Origin: an uncultured Draconibacterium sp.
GTDB taxonomy: Bacteria > Bacteroidota > Bacteroidia > Bacteroidales > Prolixibacteraceae
Assembly (NCBI RefSeq): GCF_963676815.1
Contig: NZ_OY781365.1
Location: 2,204,501 to 2,268,500 of the forward strand
DNA length: 64,000 nt
Reading direction: 5' to 3'
The notes beneath the pieces are model-generated. The model was not told the DNA's origin. It worked only from the letters and a program-made list of their open reading frames with translations, and did not search any database. Made by a program: the position numbers and the translations under genes. Positions 10,201 through 18,131 of this stretch are shown piece after piece. Positions within the stretch are counted from its first letter, which is position 1; each line of letters opens with the position of its first letter.

Positions 10201-10590
10201 ACTTTCGCTCCATCCGGGCGAGCCTGCGATTGCCATTTCAAGGTCAAGCGAATCGGCCAGCTGTGTTGTAAACCGAAAAGCATCTTTCCACTCGAGAGTC
10301 ATGTAAACCAGGCGATGATCAACAATTTTTGGAGTTGTCATTCCGGCATCAAAGTTTTGGAACCCGCCAATGCCTGTTCTGTGCATCCATTCTAAATCTT
10401 TCTGAATTCCGTCTTTTGTAACGTTTCCATTCATCCAATGCCACCAAACACGGGGTCTGGCTTCGTTAGGGGGATTTATAAAGTCTTCTTCTAAATTTAC
10501 TTGTAGGTTTTGCTGGCTTGAATCTCGTTCGCACTGCACAAAAATTAAAGAGACGAATACCAGTAATCCTGCTAAACTGTTTTTAAGCAT
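7213..10590 (-). CDS. GH106-like alpha-L-rhamnosidase lipoprotein
   Basis: An 1125-residue protein with a lipoprotein signal (lipobox before Cys20, FVQCERD). The start of the mature part has the family signature RPRVWWHWMNGNVTKDGIQKDL and GIGGFQNFDAG, typical of GH106 enzymes, which remove alpha-L-rhamnose with inversion and need calcium. Other conserved blocks are YIITDSWEAGTQNWT, GYDLLPWLPAL, YSESHEGG and ESLTAIGTAWAWSP. A discoidin-like stretch with a Gly-rich loop lies within about residues 230-350. The C-terminal 130 residues (YTKTITIPAEW, CLDLGEVENLAEVRVNGKEIGVVWKKPF) form a galactose-binding jelly roll usual for the family. The gene follows SusD after a 170-bp gap holding a terminator, so it may have its own promoter. 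It would release rhamnose from pectic or other rhamnosides; the linkage is unknown. Confidence 0.85.
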   Translation of the reverse strand: MLKNSLAGLLVFVSLIFVQCERDSSQQNLQVNLEEDFINPPNEARPRVWWHWMNGNVTKDGIQKDLEWMHRTGIGGFQNFDAGMTTPKIVDHRLVYMTLEWKDAFRFTTQLADSLDLEMAIAGSPGWSESGGPWVKPEEAMKKVVWSELRVEGGKNFTGTLPHPPTKSGTFQNLGAEGALGAMDSEHNLPEYYQDISVIAYPIPDNDFSMQELQPKITSSGGNFSLAQLSDGDLVNSSELPYKKPGEFSWIQFEFNEPTTIQSISIVTGGGRGQFNFGGGGPASQYLEVSNDGTNFEKVIDIQGGRTAQKTLAFAPVTGKYFRVNIITPQPSRGGGIMAMMGLGGGNQPAPTGTKVMELVLHTGARVNRFEDKAGFATATDLEEVPTPETSNAVSAENIIDLTAQMAEDGSLNWEIPEGKWNIIRMGFSLTGRQNHPASPEATGFEVDKLNPQYVRNYFTNYLDQYKDATGGLMGEHGLQYIITDSWEAGTQNWTDNMPDEFKTRRGYDLLPWLPALSGKVIESAKATDKFLWDYRRTLEELVAEYHYDESTKILAERGMGRYSESHEGGRALIADGMEVKRTAAVPMSATWTPGGFGGPGPDVAVRHKADVRESASVSHIYGQKYVAAESLTAIGTAWAWSPRLLKPVADAELASGLNRFVIHTSVHQPVDDKIPGLGLGPFGQWFNRHETWAEQADSWINYLARSSYMLQQGNFVADVAYLYGESHNITELFGQQLPQVPAGYEYDFINADALLNTLKVENGKITSPAGAAYKLLVLDKSTAYMTLPVLQRIKDMAAAGATICGPKPIGTPSLEDDAGQFNSLANELWPIENGVNTIGKGKIYNGYPIDEVLSTEQIAADFTYTKPEKDTELLYVHRQLGDIDIYWVNNRKDRAEELEATFRVEGKEAEIWQPETGMIKKTSYSIENGSTTVPLQLAPNDAVFVVFRNATKANSYVVPEISQTKLADITGPWKVSFESKVGEPFDATFETLSPWNENANKNIKYFSGTGTYTKTITIPAEWLAKGNICLDLGEVENLAEVRVNGKEIGVVWKKPFRIEIGSALQEGENEIEIKVANLWVNRLIGDAQPDVTEKLTYTTMPFYQANSPLKASGLIGPVVLVSSK

Positions 10591-10710
10591 GATAGGTTAA
10601 TTTTCAGTTTACTAATAGGTTCCAGTTGTAATGAAAAGTGTGGGGATACAACACAGTTTTCGAAGGGCAATATTTAATTGGGTACCGTTTGTTGAGCTAT
10701 AAATTGAAGA

Positions 10711-10742
10711 AAAGGATGGCTTGCATTCACAAACCATCCTTT
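10711..10742 (-). terminator. Terminator between SusD and GH106
   Basis: On the minus strand, AAAGGATGG (10742-10734) pairs with CCATCCTTT (10719-10711), a 9-bp perfect stem with a 14-nt loop, followed by TCTTC. It lies 19 bp past the SusD stop and separates the transport pair from the GH106 gene. Confidence 0.75.
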
Positions 10743-10760
10743 CTGCCTTTTTACTTTATA

Positions 10761-12587
10761 TTAATTCCAACCTGGGTTTTGATCAAGTCCTCCTTCTGTA
10801 TTTGCATTAATAACAGTTTGAGGAATTGGGAAAAGAGTCCAGTTGATACTACCTGTGTAGTAAGGAACATCACCCATAAATCTTGAATGATTTGTAAGTT
10901 GAGTAACCAGTACTTCGTTTGAACCAGAACTGCTGCCCATACGAAGCAATGTTGGGAAACGATGTTCTTCGTAGCACAATTCACGTGCACGTTCGTCAAG
11001 AATCAGATAAATATCGACTTCGCCTGCAGAAACCATTTTAGTTGCCTCAGCACGGGTACGAATTTCGTTGATATCGTCAGCTGCCGAAGCAGTGTTTCCT
11101 TTTCTGTAATAAGCCTCGGCACGAAGCAATAAAGTTTCTGAAGAACGTACTGCATACCAGTCTCTACCATATTGGTTAATGTGCATTGGTATTTCTGAAG
11201 AATGCCAGCCCCAGTCGTCCATTTTAATTTTAGAACGCATTGGAGTCATCATTTCAGGAACTGTAATCATATCGGCAGTTACAGGCTGCAAATACAAACT
11301 GTGATCACGGTCGAGACATACAAATTCGCGGGTAAGGTTTATCGGAAGATTACGCATATCATCGGCATAATCGCCAGCCCAAACTTTTTCTGCAACATAA
11401 TTTGTTTCGGCAGTTCCACCAGTTGAGAATCCACCCAGGTAGGCAGATGTAGCTCCTCCAGGGAACAGGCTTTGATCAACATTTCCGGCAAATGGGCAAG
11501 CTGCTGCGCCCTCTTCTGCTAAATCTGAACGCCAAACCATATTTCTGAAAACAGGACCAATAAAGGCTGTTAAACCATAATATGGATTAGCTCCGGGCCA
11601 ACCACCAATAAGTCCGTTTGCCTGAGCTTCTTCATAAGTTGCTGCCTGTAAAATCCACACTGCTTCGGTATTTCCTGCGCTATAGTCGTAGTTTCCAATT
11701 TGGAACATATCAAAGAAAACATTACCATCTTCGCGGTAGGCAGGAACACCATTATTGGTTGACATATCAGAAGGATTGGCACGAGATCCAAAGCGTTGAG
11801 TCATAAGTGGATGAGCATCAATTGTTTTTGTAGCCGCGGCAATCGCTTTATCGTAGTTACTTGCATCGTTGGTTTCAACACCAAGTGCTAAGTATGCTTC
11901 AGCAAGAAAATGGTTAGCCGCTCCCTTTGCAATACGTCCATCTTGCGAAGGATACATGGGGAGCATTGATTCTGCAGCTACAAAATCAGCAATTGCAAAT
12001 TCATAAACTGCCTGACGAGAATCACGTGTGTAATCTAACTTCAGCGACTCGCTAACTTCCTGAACAATTGGCACGCCACCAAAACATTCAGCTAAACGCA
12101 AGTAACCGTATCCGCGGAAGAATTTAGCCTGTGCAATAGCAAAATCTTTATCTGCTGCATCTGACCATTCAACCAATTCGGCTCCAGCAATTGCAAGGTT
12201 GGCATAACTAATTAGCTGGTACATATCAACCCAAAGGTTGTTAAACATGTTAAAGTCAGGCGACCAGCGTGAATAGTTTGAAAACGCATTAGCGGTTGGT
12301 GCTGCTGCACCTGTATATACATTGTCGAAAAAGTCGGCACCTTGTCCGTGTAACAATTGTTGCGTAGAAGCTCCGGTCCAGAACATTCGGTAACCACCAT
12401 ACATATTAAAAGCTTTGCGGTAGGCAGTAACCAGCTGGGCATCTACCTGGCTGCTTTTCTCAAAAGCGGTTTCCGGGGTGTAAATCGTTTTTGGATCTTC
12501 AGTAAGAAAATCCTCATCACTTTCACAAGCTGGTAAAAATGATGATATGGCAAATAAGCCTATAATTAAATACTTAAGATTTTTCAT
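10761..12587 (-). CDS. SusD/RagB family glycan-binding lipoprotein (ECF locus 1)
   Basis: A 608-residue outer-membrane lipoprotein (lipobox before Cys21, FLPACESDED). SusD proteins cap the SusC channel and bind the oligosaccharide at the cell surface. Family features include the TPR-like helices (FFRGYGYLRLAECFGGVPIVQE, AKGAANHFLAEAYLALG) and the C-terminal block with WYAVRSSETLLLRAEAYYRKGN, DINEIRTRA and LILDERARELCYEEHRFPTLLRMG. The protein ends close to GGLDQNPGWN, the usual SusD tail. It starts 13 bp after the SusC stop, so the two are co-transcribed. Ligand specificity is not readable from the sequence. Confidence 0.93.
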   Translation of the reverse strand: MKNLKYLIIGLFAISSFLPACESDEDFLTEDPKTIYTPETAFEKSSQVDAQLVTAYRKAFNMYGGYRMFWTGASTQQLLHGQGADFFDNVYTGAAAPTANAFSNYSRWSPDFNMFNNLWVDMYQLISYANLAIAGAELVEWSDAADKDFAIAQAKFFRGYGYLRLAECFGGVPIVQEVSESLKLDYTRDSRQAVYEFAIADFVAAESMLPMYPSQDGRIAKGAANHFLAEAYLALGVETNDASNYDKAIAAATKTIDAHPLMTQRFGSRANPSDMSTNNGVPAYREDGNVFFDMFQIGNYDYSAGNTEAVWILQAATYEEAQANGLIGGWPGANPYYGLTAFIGPVFRNMVWRSDLAEEGAAACPFAGNVDQSLFPGGATSAYLGGFSTGGTAETNYVAEKVWAGDYADDMRNLPINLTREFVCLDRDHSLYLQPVTADMITVPEMMTPMRSKIKMDDWGWHSSEIPMHINQYGRDWYAVRSSETLLLRAEAYYRKGNTASAADDINEIRTRAEATKMVSAGEVDIYLILDERARELCYEEHRFPTLLRMGSSSGSNEVLVTQLTNHSRFMGDVPYYTGSINWTLFPIPQTVINANTEGGLDQNPGWN

Positions 12588-12600
12588 TGTTCAAATAAGT

Positions 12601-15600
12601 TTAGAGTGTAAAGTTAATACCTAGAGTAAAAGTTCTTGGCAATTGTGCTGCATTCCAACTTCTGATTTCAGGGTCACTGTATTCCCAGTCTGGTGCGAAA
12701 AAGAATAAGTTAGAACCCGATACAAATATTTTCAGACTAGAAAAATTAAATTTCTTAAGTAGGTCTCTGTCAAATGTATAGGATAAATTTAACTCTTGAA
12801 GTCTTACAAATGTGTATTTCTGCAACGCGGTTAACCGGGCGTCAGTAAAATTAACACGAGGATAAGTTTCACTTGGATTCTCTGCGGTCCACCAAGGGTG
12901 ATTTAGCATGTTATGATATTGGAAACCATCAGAACTGAGGTAGGCAATATTATTTTCCTCATAACCATAATCTCCACCACTGAATATTCCGTTAAACAAC
13001 GCGTACAGTTGGAAGTTTTTGTATGATAAGGTATTACTTAAACTCATTCTGAAATTTTCCATACCGAAACCGAGGATTTTTCTGTCGGTTACGCCAATTA
13101 CTCCGTCTTCACTTCCGTCAATGTTAGCATACATTGCATCGCCAGGTTCTCCACCGTTTGCTGCAAGATACTCTGTGTCATCGGCCTGTACAATTCCAAC
13201 CCATTCATAACCATAAATGGCTGATAATGATTCGCCAATGAATAAACCGGCGTTAATGTCATCTTCTTCGTCGCCACCATACAATTCAACAAGTTTGTTA
13301 CGGTTAAGCGAGAATGTTAATCCTGACGTCCAGCGGAAATCGCCCGACTCAATATTTGTGCTGTTCAGAACTGCTTCAATACCCCAGTTCTCAACTTTAC
13401 CCATTGTAGCCATTTGCGATGTAATACCAGCTCCCATTACCGGGATTGTTCTACTAAAAATCTGGTCGGTTGTAGTAGATTTATAACCATCAACTTCTAA
13501 ATGAATACGCTTCATCAGATCGATTTCTGTACCAATATTAAAAGAAGTTGTGGTTTCCCATGCCAACTCGGTGTTACCAAGTGTTGCAAGGCTTTGTCCC
13601 CATATAATTTGATCATCGAACCAATAACCAATACCTCCACCTCTACCAACATCCATAGTAGAAAGTGTTCCGTAAGGACGTAAAGTTTGGTTACCGTTTT
13701 TACCCCAAGAAGCTTTTAACTTTAAATTATCGATTAAAGTGCTTGAACTCAGGAATGATTCGTTCGACATGGTCCAGGCTACACCAACAGCAGGGAAATT
13801 ACCCCATTTTTTGTCGGCTCCGAATACAGAACTACCGTCACGACGGAAAGATGCGTTAAGGTGATAGGTGTCTTTGTACGAGTAACTTGCACGAGCCAAA
13901 TATCCTACATCATTGTGTAGCGTGTAACGAATTGGCTGAATTTCCTGAGTTACCGCATTCGATAATCCATAGAAACCAAGATTGGTATTACCAATACCTG
14001 TAAAGTCTGTACCATTCATACCAAAGTAATCCATTTTTCTTGAATCACGGGTATATACTGCAGTGGCACTAATAAAGTGGTCGTCGAACTGGTTGGTGTA
14101 CGAAAGAATATTATCGATTACCCACGAAGCTGTTTTTTCCTCAGATATCGATCCATTAGCTCTGTCTAAATATGCAGCTTGTGCTTCAGAAGTATATCCA
14201 TCTTCGCCAAGAGCTAAGTTTACAAAGTTAGTTTCGTAAGTAAACGCGCGTTGTAATCTTTTATTGGTAGTATACGAACCTGTTAATTTATAACTCAATC
14301 CTTCAATTCCAGGTATTTTAAAATCAACGGTACCACCAATTATTGTTGCATTTCTGCTATCTTCGTCGTCTCTTCCAACCCAAGTATCCCACAATGGGTG
14401 TTGTGTTGATTCTTCACGGCCATCAACATATAACCTAACTCTTCCGTCTGATAAAGTAGGTTCTGTCCAAGGCGAAAGTGTAACTGCGGCGCCATAGTTC
14501 GGAACTATTCCATCGTTGTTGTTAAACGATTGGTCGAAACTGGCACTTACAGAAAGATAGTCGTTAACTTTTGTATTGATTCTTGCTGTAAATGTGGCTC
14601 TTTTGTATTGGTCGCCAACAACAAAGTTTTTATTATCTAAATACGAAGAACCAATAAAATAATCCATGGCTTCGCCTCCACCTGAAACATTTACCGAATA
14701 GTTCTGCTGAACACCAGTACGTGTAATCATATCATAATAGTCGGTAGGTGTATTTGCATCAATATTTTCTTGCTCTAATGCTGACATCCATGTTGTTGAT
14801 GCAGTACGGGCATTCATTAATTCAATATAACCTTGAGGTCCTCTCATGTCAGGTTTATAGTTTGGATTTGAAATACCAAGAGAAGTGCTAACAGAGATAC
14901 GTGGTTTACCTTTAATACCTTTTTTGCGGGTAATCATTATAACTCCGTTTGCAGCTTTTGATCCGTAGGCTGCCAAAGATGTTGCATCTTTTAAAACCTG
15001 AATGTTTTCTACTGTTGTAGGATCGATATCATTCATGCTTCCGGAGAAGATAATACCGTCAACCACTAATAAAGGAGCTGAACTATTGAAACCATCAGGT
15101 GCATCGGCATCATTGATTGATTTTTGACCGCGTACCAACAGTTCTGTTTCTGCGCCGGCTTCACCCGACTTTGAAAAGTTAATACCGGTTGTAATACCAT
15201 CGAGTAATGAAAAAGCATCAGTAGTTGCTTTATTCATAATCGGTGAATTTTCCATATCAACCTGTGTAACAGAACCGGTAAAGTTTTTACGTTTTGTTAC
15301 CCCGTAACCAATGGCTACAATTTCTTCCAAACCAATGGCATCGGCTTCAAGAGTTACCATAAAACTGGTTTTTCCATCAATCGGAATAATTTGTGTTTTC
15401 ATTCCAACAAATGAGAAATGCAGTTCTTGAGCATTTTCAGGAATAGTTAAAGTAAATCCACCATCAGGATCAGTAATGGTACCGATAGTTGTTCCTTCAA
15501 CAATAACGGTAACACCCGGTAGCGGCAGTCCTTCTGCATCGGTAACTACCCCGGTAACGTTTTTCTGATCTTGCAATACTCCTAAAACCGACTCATCGGT

Positions 15601-15960
15601 TTTACGAATAATAACCTGTCTGTCGTAGATATTGTAAGTTAAATCGCTTCCCTGAAGCAATTCATTTAAAATAGTTTCAATATCTGCATCTTCCAGGTAG
15701 ATGTCTACTCGTTTGTTTGAATTCAGGTCTTCGTCTTTATAAAGGAAGATGAATTCACTGTTGTGTTCAATGTAATCAAAAGCAGCGGTAATTGTGCTGT
15801 TTTTTAGTTGAACACTCATTCGTTTCGCTTGAGAATAGGAATCACTGGCATTTGCCGTAAAAATAATTCCAAGTAGTAAGATGATAGTTAGGCGCATAGC
15901 TCTAAGAATTTTCTTAATGATCCCCGGGTCAAGGGAATCACTTAACCAATTTTTTTTCAT
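12601..15960 (-). CDS. SusC/RagA TonB-dependent transporter with STN signalling domain (ECF locus 1)
   Basis: An 1119-residue outer-membrane transporter importing oligosaccharides with TonB energy. Order of parts: a long N-terminal signal (about 1-45), an STN domain (about 48-112, MSVQLKNSTITAAFDYIEHN), a carboxypeptidase-regulatory-like beta-sandwich (about 135-212, GVTVIVEGTTIGT), a plug (about 218-345, AAYGSKAANGVIMITRKKG) and a 22-strand barrel ending PRTFTLGINFTL. An STN domain in a SusC is the mark of trans-envelope signalling to a FecR anti-sigma factor, and the FecR gene is directly upstream. The 80-bp gap to fecR holds a terminator-like hairpin on the opposite strand, described separately. 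SusD follows by 13 bp. Confidence 0.94.
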   Translation of the reverse strand: MKKNWLSDSLDPGIIKKILRAMRLTIILLLGIIFTANASDSYSQAKRMSVQLKNSTITAAFDYIEHNSEFIFLYKDEDLNSNKRVDIYLEDADIETILNELLQGSDLTYNIYDRQVIIRKTDESVLGVLQDQKNVTGVVTDAEGLPLPGVTVIVEGTTIGTITDPDGGFTLTIPENAQELHFSFVGMKTQIIPIDGKTSFMVTLEADAIGLEEIVAIGYGVTKRKNFTGSVTQVDMENSPIMNKATTDAFSLLDGITTGINFSKSGEAGAETELLVRGQKSINDADAPDGFNSSAPLLVVDGIIFSGSMNDIDPTTVENIQVLKDATSLAAYGSKAANGVIMITRKKGIKGKPRISVSTSLGISNPNYKPDMRGPQGYIELMNARTASTTWMSALEQENIDANTPTDYYDMITRTGVQQNYSVNVSGGGEAMDYFIGSSYLDNKNFVVGDQYKRATFTARINTKVNDYLSVSASFDQSFNNNDGIVPNYGAAVTLSPWTEPTLSDGRVRLYVDGREESTQHPLWDTWVGRDDEDSRNATIIGGTVDFKIPGIEGLSYKLTGSYTTNKRLQRAFTYETNFVNLALGEDGYTSEAQAAYLDRANGSISEEKTASWVIDNILSYTNQFDDHFISATAVYTRDSRKMDYFGMNGTDFTGIGNTNLGFYGLSNAVTQEIQPIRYTLHNDVGYLARASYSYKDTYHLNASFRRDGSSVFGADKKWGNFPAVGVAWTMSNESFLSSSTLIDNLKLKASWGKNGNQTLRPYGTLSTMDVGRGGGIGYWFDDQIIWGQSLATLGNTELAWETTTSFNIGTEIDLMKRIHLEVDGYKSTTTDQIFSRTIPVMGAGITSQMATMGKVENWGIEAVLNSTNIESGDFRWTSGLTFSLNRNKLVELYGGDEEDDINAGLFIGESLSAIYGYEWVGIVQADDTEYLAANGGEPGDAMYANIDGSEDGVIGVTDRKILGFGMENFRMSLSNTLSYKNFQLYALFNGIFSGGDYGYEENNIAYLSSDGFQYHNMLNHPWWTAENPSETYPRVNFTDARLTALQKYTFVRLQELNLSYTFDRDLLKKFNFSSLKIFVSGSNLFFFAPDWEYSDPEIRSWNAAQLPRTFTLGINFTL

Positions 15961-15984
15961 AAGTTTACAATGTTTTTGATTAGT

Positions 15985-16050
15985 ACTATTGTTAAGATGG
16001 TATTGGTTTAACCGGTATATGTTGCAGCATGTACCGGTTTTTATTTTATT
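15985..16050 (+). ncRNA. Predicted cis-antisense RNA over the susC leader (locus 1)
   Basis: Inferred from a plus-strand intrinsic terminator (16010-16050) in the gap between fecR and susC, both of which are on the minus strand. A weak -7-like box TGTTTTTG (15971-15978, one mismatch to TAnnTTTG) would start an RNA near 15985, about 65 nt long, complementary to the susC leader. I see no good -33 box. In Bacteroides fragilis, short cis-encoded antisense RNAs such as DonS repress ECF/anti-sigma-controlled PULs from a similar position, so this is a reasoned prediction by analogy. The second ECF locus in this window has the same arrangement. Confidence 0.35.
16010..16050 (+). terminator. Plus-strand terminator in the fecR-susC gap, antisense to susC
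   Basis: Positions 16010-16021 pair with 16028-16039: 12 bp with one G-U wobble on the plus-strand RNA, loop TTGCAG, followed by a T-rich tail (16038-16050). On the minus-strand mRNA the wobble becomes an A-C mismatch and no T run follows, so the element reads as a terminator only in the antisense direction. No plus-strand gene lies nearby. Confidence 0.6.
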
Positions 16051-17231
16051 AGGTAATTTCTTTCATTGATTTTTTCAAAGTTTAAGCCGGTTAAAGAATT
16101 CATGTATTCAAATACTACATCCTGTTCTTTCGATATATCAAGTTTCCCTGAAATCCGAAGTGACCCGTCAAGCGGATCTAAATACTTCATATGGATGTTA
16201 TAGTAGCGCTCCAGTTTTTTAACCACACGATTTAAATCGCTATTGGTAAAGGTTAAGTAACCTTCTTTCCAACTGGTAAAATATTCCGTATCTACATCGT
16301 AAATATTTGTACTTTCATTTTGCTTGTTATACGATGCCAGTTGTCCGGGTTTTAGGATAATGTTGCGTTCGAAAACACTTTGTGATTTATGACTGATTTC
16401 AACACTTCCCTCTGTTAATACGGCATGCGCAACATTTTCATCGGGGTATGCCGACACGTTAAATTGTGTTCCAAGCACTTTAATGTCAATGTCGGGTGTT
16501 TTTACAACAAATGGTTTGTCTTCCATTTTGCTCACATCAAAAAATGCTTCGCCTACTAATAAAACCTCGCGGGTTTTGTCGGTAAAACGCGATGGATAAA
16601 TTAATCGGCTACCAGCATTTATCCACACTTTTGTTCCGTCAGATAAAGTAATTGTTGAATGATTGCCGTAAGGAATTACCAACGTATTCATTTTTACTTT
16701 TTCCAAACTTTCATCTTCAATTACCTTTTCTTTGTCAACAATAATCTGGCCCTTTTCAGAGTATTCCAACTCCGATTGTCCTTTATTCAAGGCAATTTCC
16801 TGTTCGTTTTCAATTATTAATGTTGGTTCTTGAATAATTAAGTTCTGGGGCGTAGGAAACTGGGTATATCGTTCTGAAATGGTATCTTCCATAAAGAACC
16901 AGGTTAAAGCACTACCAACCATTAAAAACAAAATGGCAATGGCAGCATAACGCATGGTTAAACGAATAACTTTCCGGTATCTTTTTTTGTGATCAACCTG
17001 CTCAATTTTTTTCAAAATTCTTATGGCTAATTCTTTCTTTTCCTTTTCCGAAAGTTGATGTTTTTTGTATTGTAAATGCTGCTCGAATCCGGCTTTAAAT
17101 TCGCGAATAACTTCGGCATCATTGGGATGTTCACTTAGGAAATGATCCCAGTAATCATTTATTTCAGGAGAGTTATGATATATCCATTTAAAAAATAGAG
17201 GATTCTCTATCAGTTGATGATATAAGTTCAT
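16041..17231 (-). CDS. FecR family anti-sigma factor (ECF locus 1)
   Basis: A 396-residue inner-membrane anti-sigma regulator. The cytoplasmic N-terminal part (about 1-85, FSEHPNDAEVIREF) would hold the ECF sigma factor. One transmembrane helix follows (about 90-112, YAAIAILFLMVGSALTWFF), then a periplasmic FecR domain (about 190-290, ITLSDGTKVWINAGSRLIYP, VGEAFFDVSKMEDKPFVV, VLGTQFNVSAYPDE) and a C-terminal DUF4974/STN-like domain (about 325-396). The periplasmic part is expected to contact the STN domain of the SusC encoded next. The sigma gene is 71 bp upstream on the same strand. The spacer between them contains a tandem copy of TTTTTAAAAAACG. Confidence 0.92.
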   Translation of the reverse strand: MNLYHQLIENPLFFKWIYHNSPEINDYWDHFLSEHPNDAEVIREFKAGFEQHLQYKKHQLSEKEKKELAIRILKKIEQVDHKKRYRKVIRLTMRYAAIAILFLMVGSALTWFFMEDTISERYTQFPTPQNLIIQEPTLIIENEQEIALNKGQSELEYSEKGQIIVDKEKVIEDESLEKVKMNTLVIPYGNHSTITLSDGTKVWINAGSRLIYPSRFTDKTREVLLVGEAFFDVSKMEDKPFVVKTPDIDIKVLGTQFNVSAYPDENVAHAVLTEGSVEISHKSQSVFERNIILKPGQLASYNKQNESTNIYDVDTEYFTSWKEGYLTFTNSDLNRVVKKLERYYNIHMKYLDPLDGSLRISGKLDISKEQDVVFEYMNSLTGLNFEKINERNYLIK

Positions 17232-17302
17232 AAGCCAGGTTGTTTTAACAGCTATAAGAGCTGCGTTTTTTAAAAAGGGGACGTTTTTTAAAAAGATAAT
17301 TT

Positions 17303-17980
17303 CTATGTTTTAGAACACATTAGAAAAAATATCTTGATTTCGTCACCAATTTTCTTCCTTAACTGATTTAATATTCGGTACACTTGTTTTTTAACTGTAT
17401 TGGGTTTTAAATCCATCAGTTTACCAATTTCAACATAGGTTAAATTGCTGTTGAATTTTAAAAATAACAATTCGCGTTTTGATGGTTTTAGCTCCGAAAT
17501 CTCTTTTTGCAATAACTTAATTGTATGGTCATCATCTTCGTCAAAACTTTCTTCTTCAATGGAAAAAAACAGGTTGAAAATTGCAGGAAATTCCTGTATG
17601 GAAGAGTATTGTTTTTTTTCAACCAATTTTTTGATAATGATTCTTTTAAGCGTTTTGAAAAGATAAAACTCGAGGAGCTCGGGTTTTTTTAAATTTGAAC
17701 CATAGGTATAAACATTGATAAAAAGATCTTGAATTGAATCTTTTATAAGTTCACGGTCGGTGGTAAATCTGGCGCCGTATGAGAACAAAGAATCACTAAA
17801 TTCATTGTAAATGGTTTTAAAAGCAGACTGATCTCCACTCTTAAATTTATTCCATACAAGCTGCCAGTATTCTGCATCAATTTTATTGTCCAAAATACCT
17901 TTGTTTAGTTTAGTAATAATTAGTCTCGGAAGTAAAGGTATAAAAATATGCACCTTATACAAATTGATTGCAGCCAGCAT
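17303..17980 (-). CDS. ECF RNA polymerase sigma-70 factor (locus 1)
   Basis: Sigma factor of the extracytoplasmic type, paired with the FecR downstream. Region 2 is seen in DAEYWQLVWNKFKSGDQSAF, FTTDRELIKDSIQDLFINVY and FYLFKTLKRIIIKKL, and region 4 in LKPSKRELLFLKFNSN and LTYVEIGKLMDLKPNTVKKQ. The ATG at 17980 gives 225 residues with an odd hydrophobic N-terminus (LYKVHIFIPLLPRLIITKL) unlike other ECF factors. A TTG at 17893 would give 196 residues beginning LDNKIDAEYW, the normal size, so the true start may be internal. It would drive the SusC/SusD genes of this locus when the transporter senses its ligand. Confidence 0.88.
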   Translation of the reverse strand: MLAAINLYKVHIFIPLLPRLIITKLNKGILDNKIDAEYWQLVWNKFKSGDQSAFKTIYNEFSDSLFSYGARFTTDRELIKDSIQDLFINVYTYGSNLKKPELLEFYLFKTLKRIIIKKLVEKKQYSSIQEFPAIFNLFFSIEEESFDEDDDHTIKLLQKEISELKPSKRELLFLKFNSNLTYVEIGKLMDLKPNTVKKQVYRILNQLRKKIGDEIKIFFLMCSKT

Positions 17981-18080
17981 TAAATGGCTGATAGAGAAAC
18001 AGTGATTTTAATTTGCACAAATGATACTTTAACGGGATTTTTCAATTTTTGGGGACGCATAAAATAGTTTAGAGCAGCAT

Positions 18081-18108
18081 AAAAAAAAGGAAGCAAGTGC
18101 TTCCTTTT
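18081..18108 (-). terminator. Strong terminator ending the arabinan operon
   Basis: On the minus strand a 10-bp perfect stem (18108-18099 with 18094-18085) and a 4-nt loop are followed by eight T residues. It lies 24 bp beyond the last GH51 stop and closes the long operon that starts at 31886. Confidence 0.88.
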
Positions 18109-18131
18109 CTATTTTATAAAACGATAATTGC

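Noticed and set aside
17981..18080. Possible HTCS-type half site (TGTGCAAA on the minus strand) upstream of the ECF sigma gene
   Set aside because: No partner half site occurs 21 bp away on either side, so it does not fit the operator pattern.
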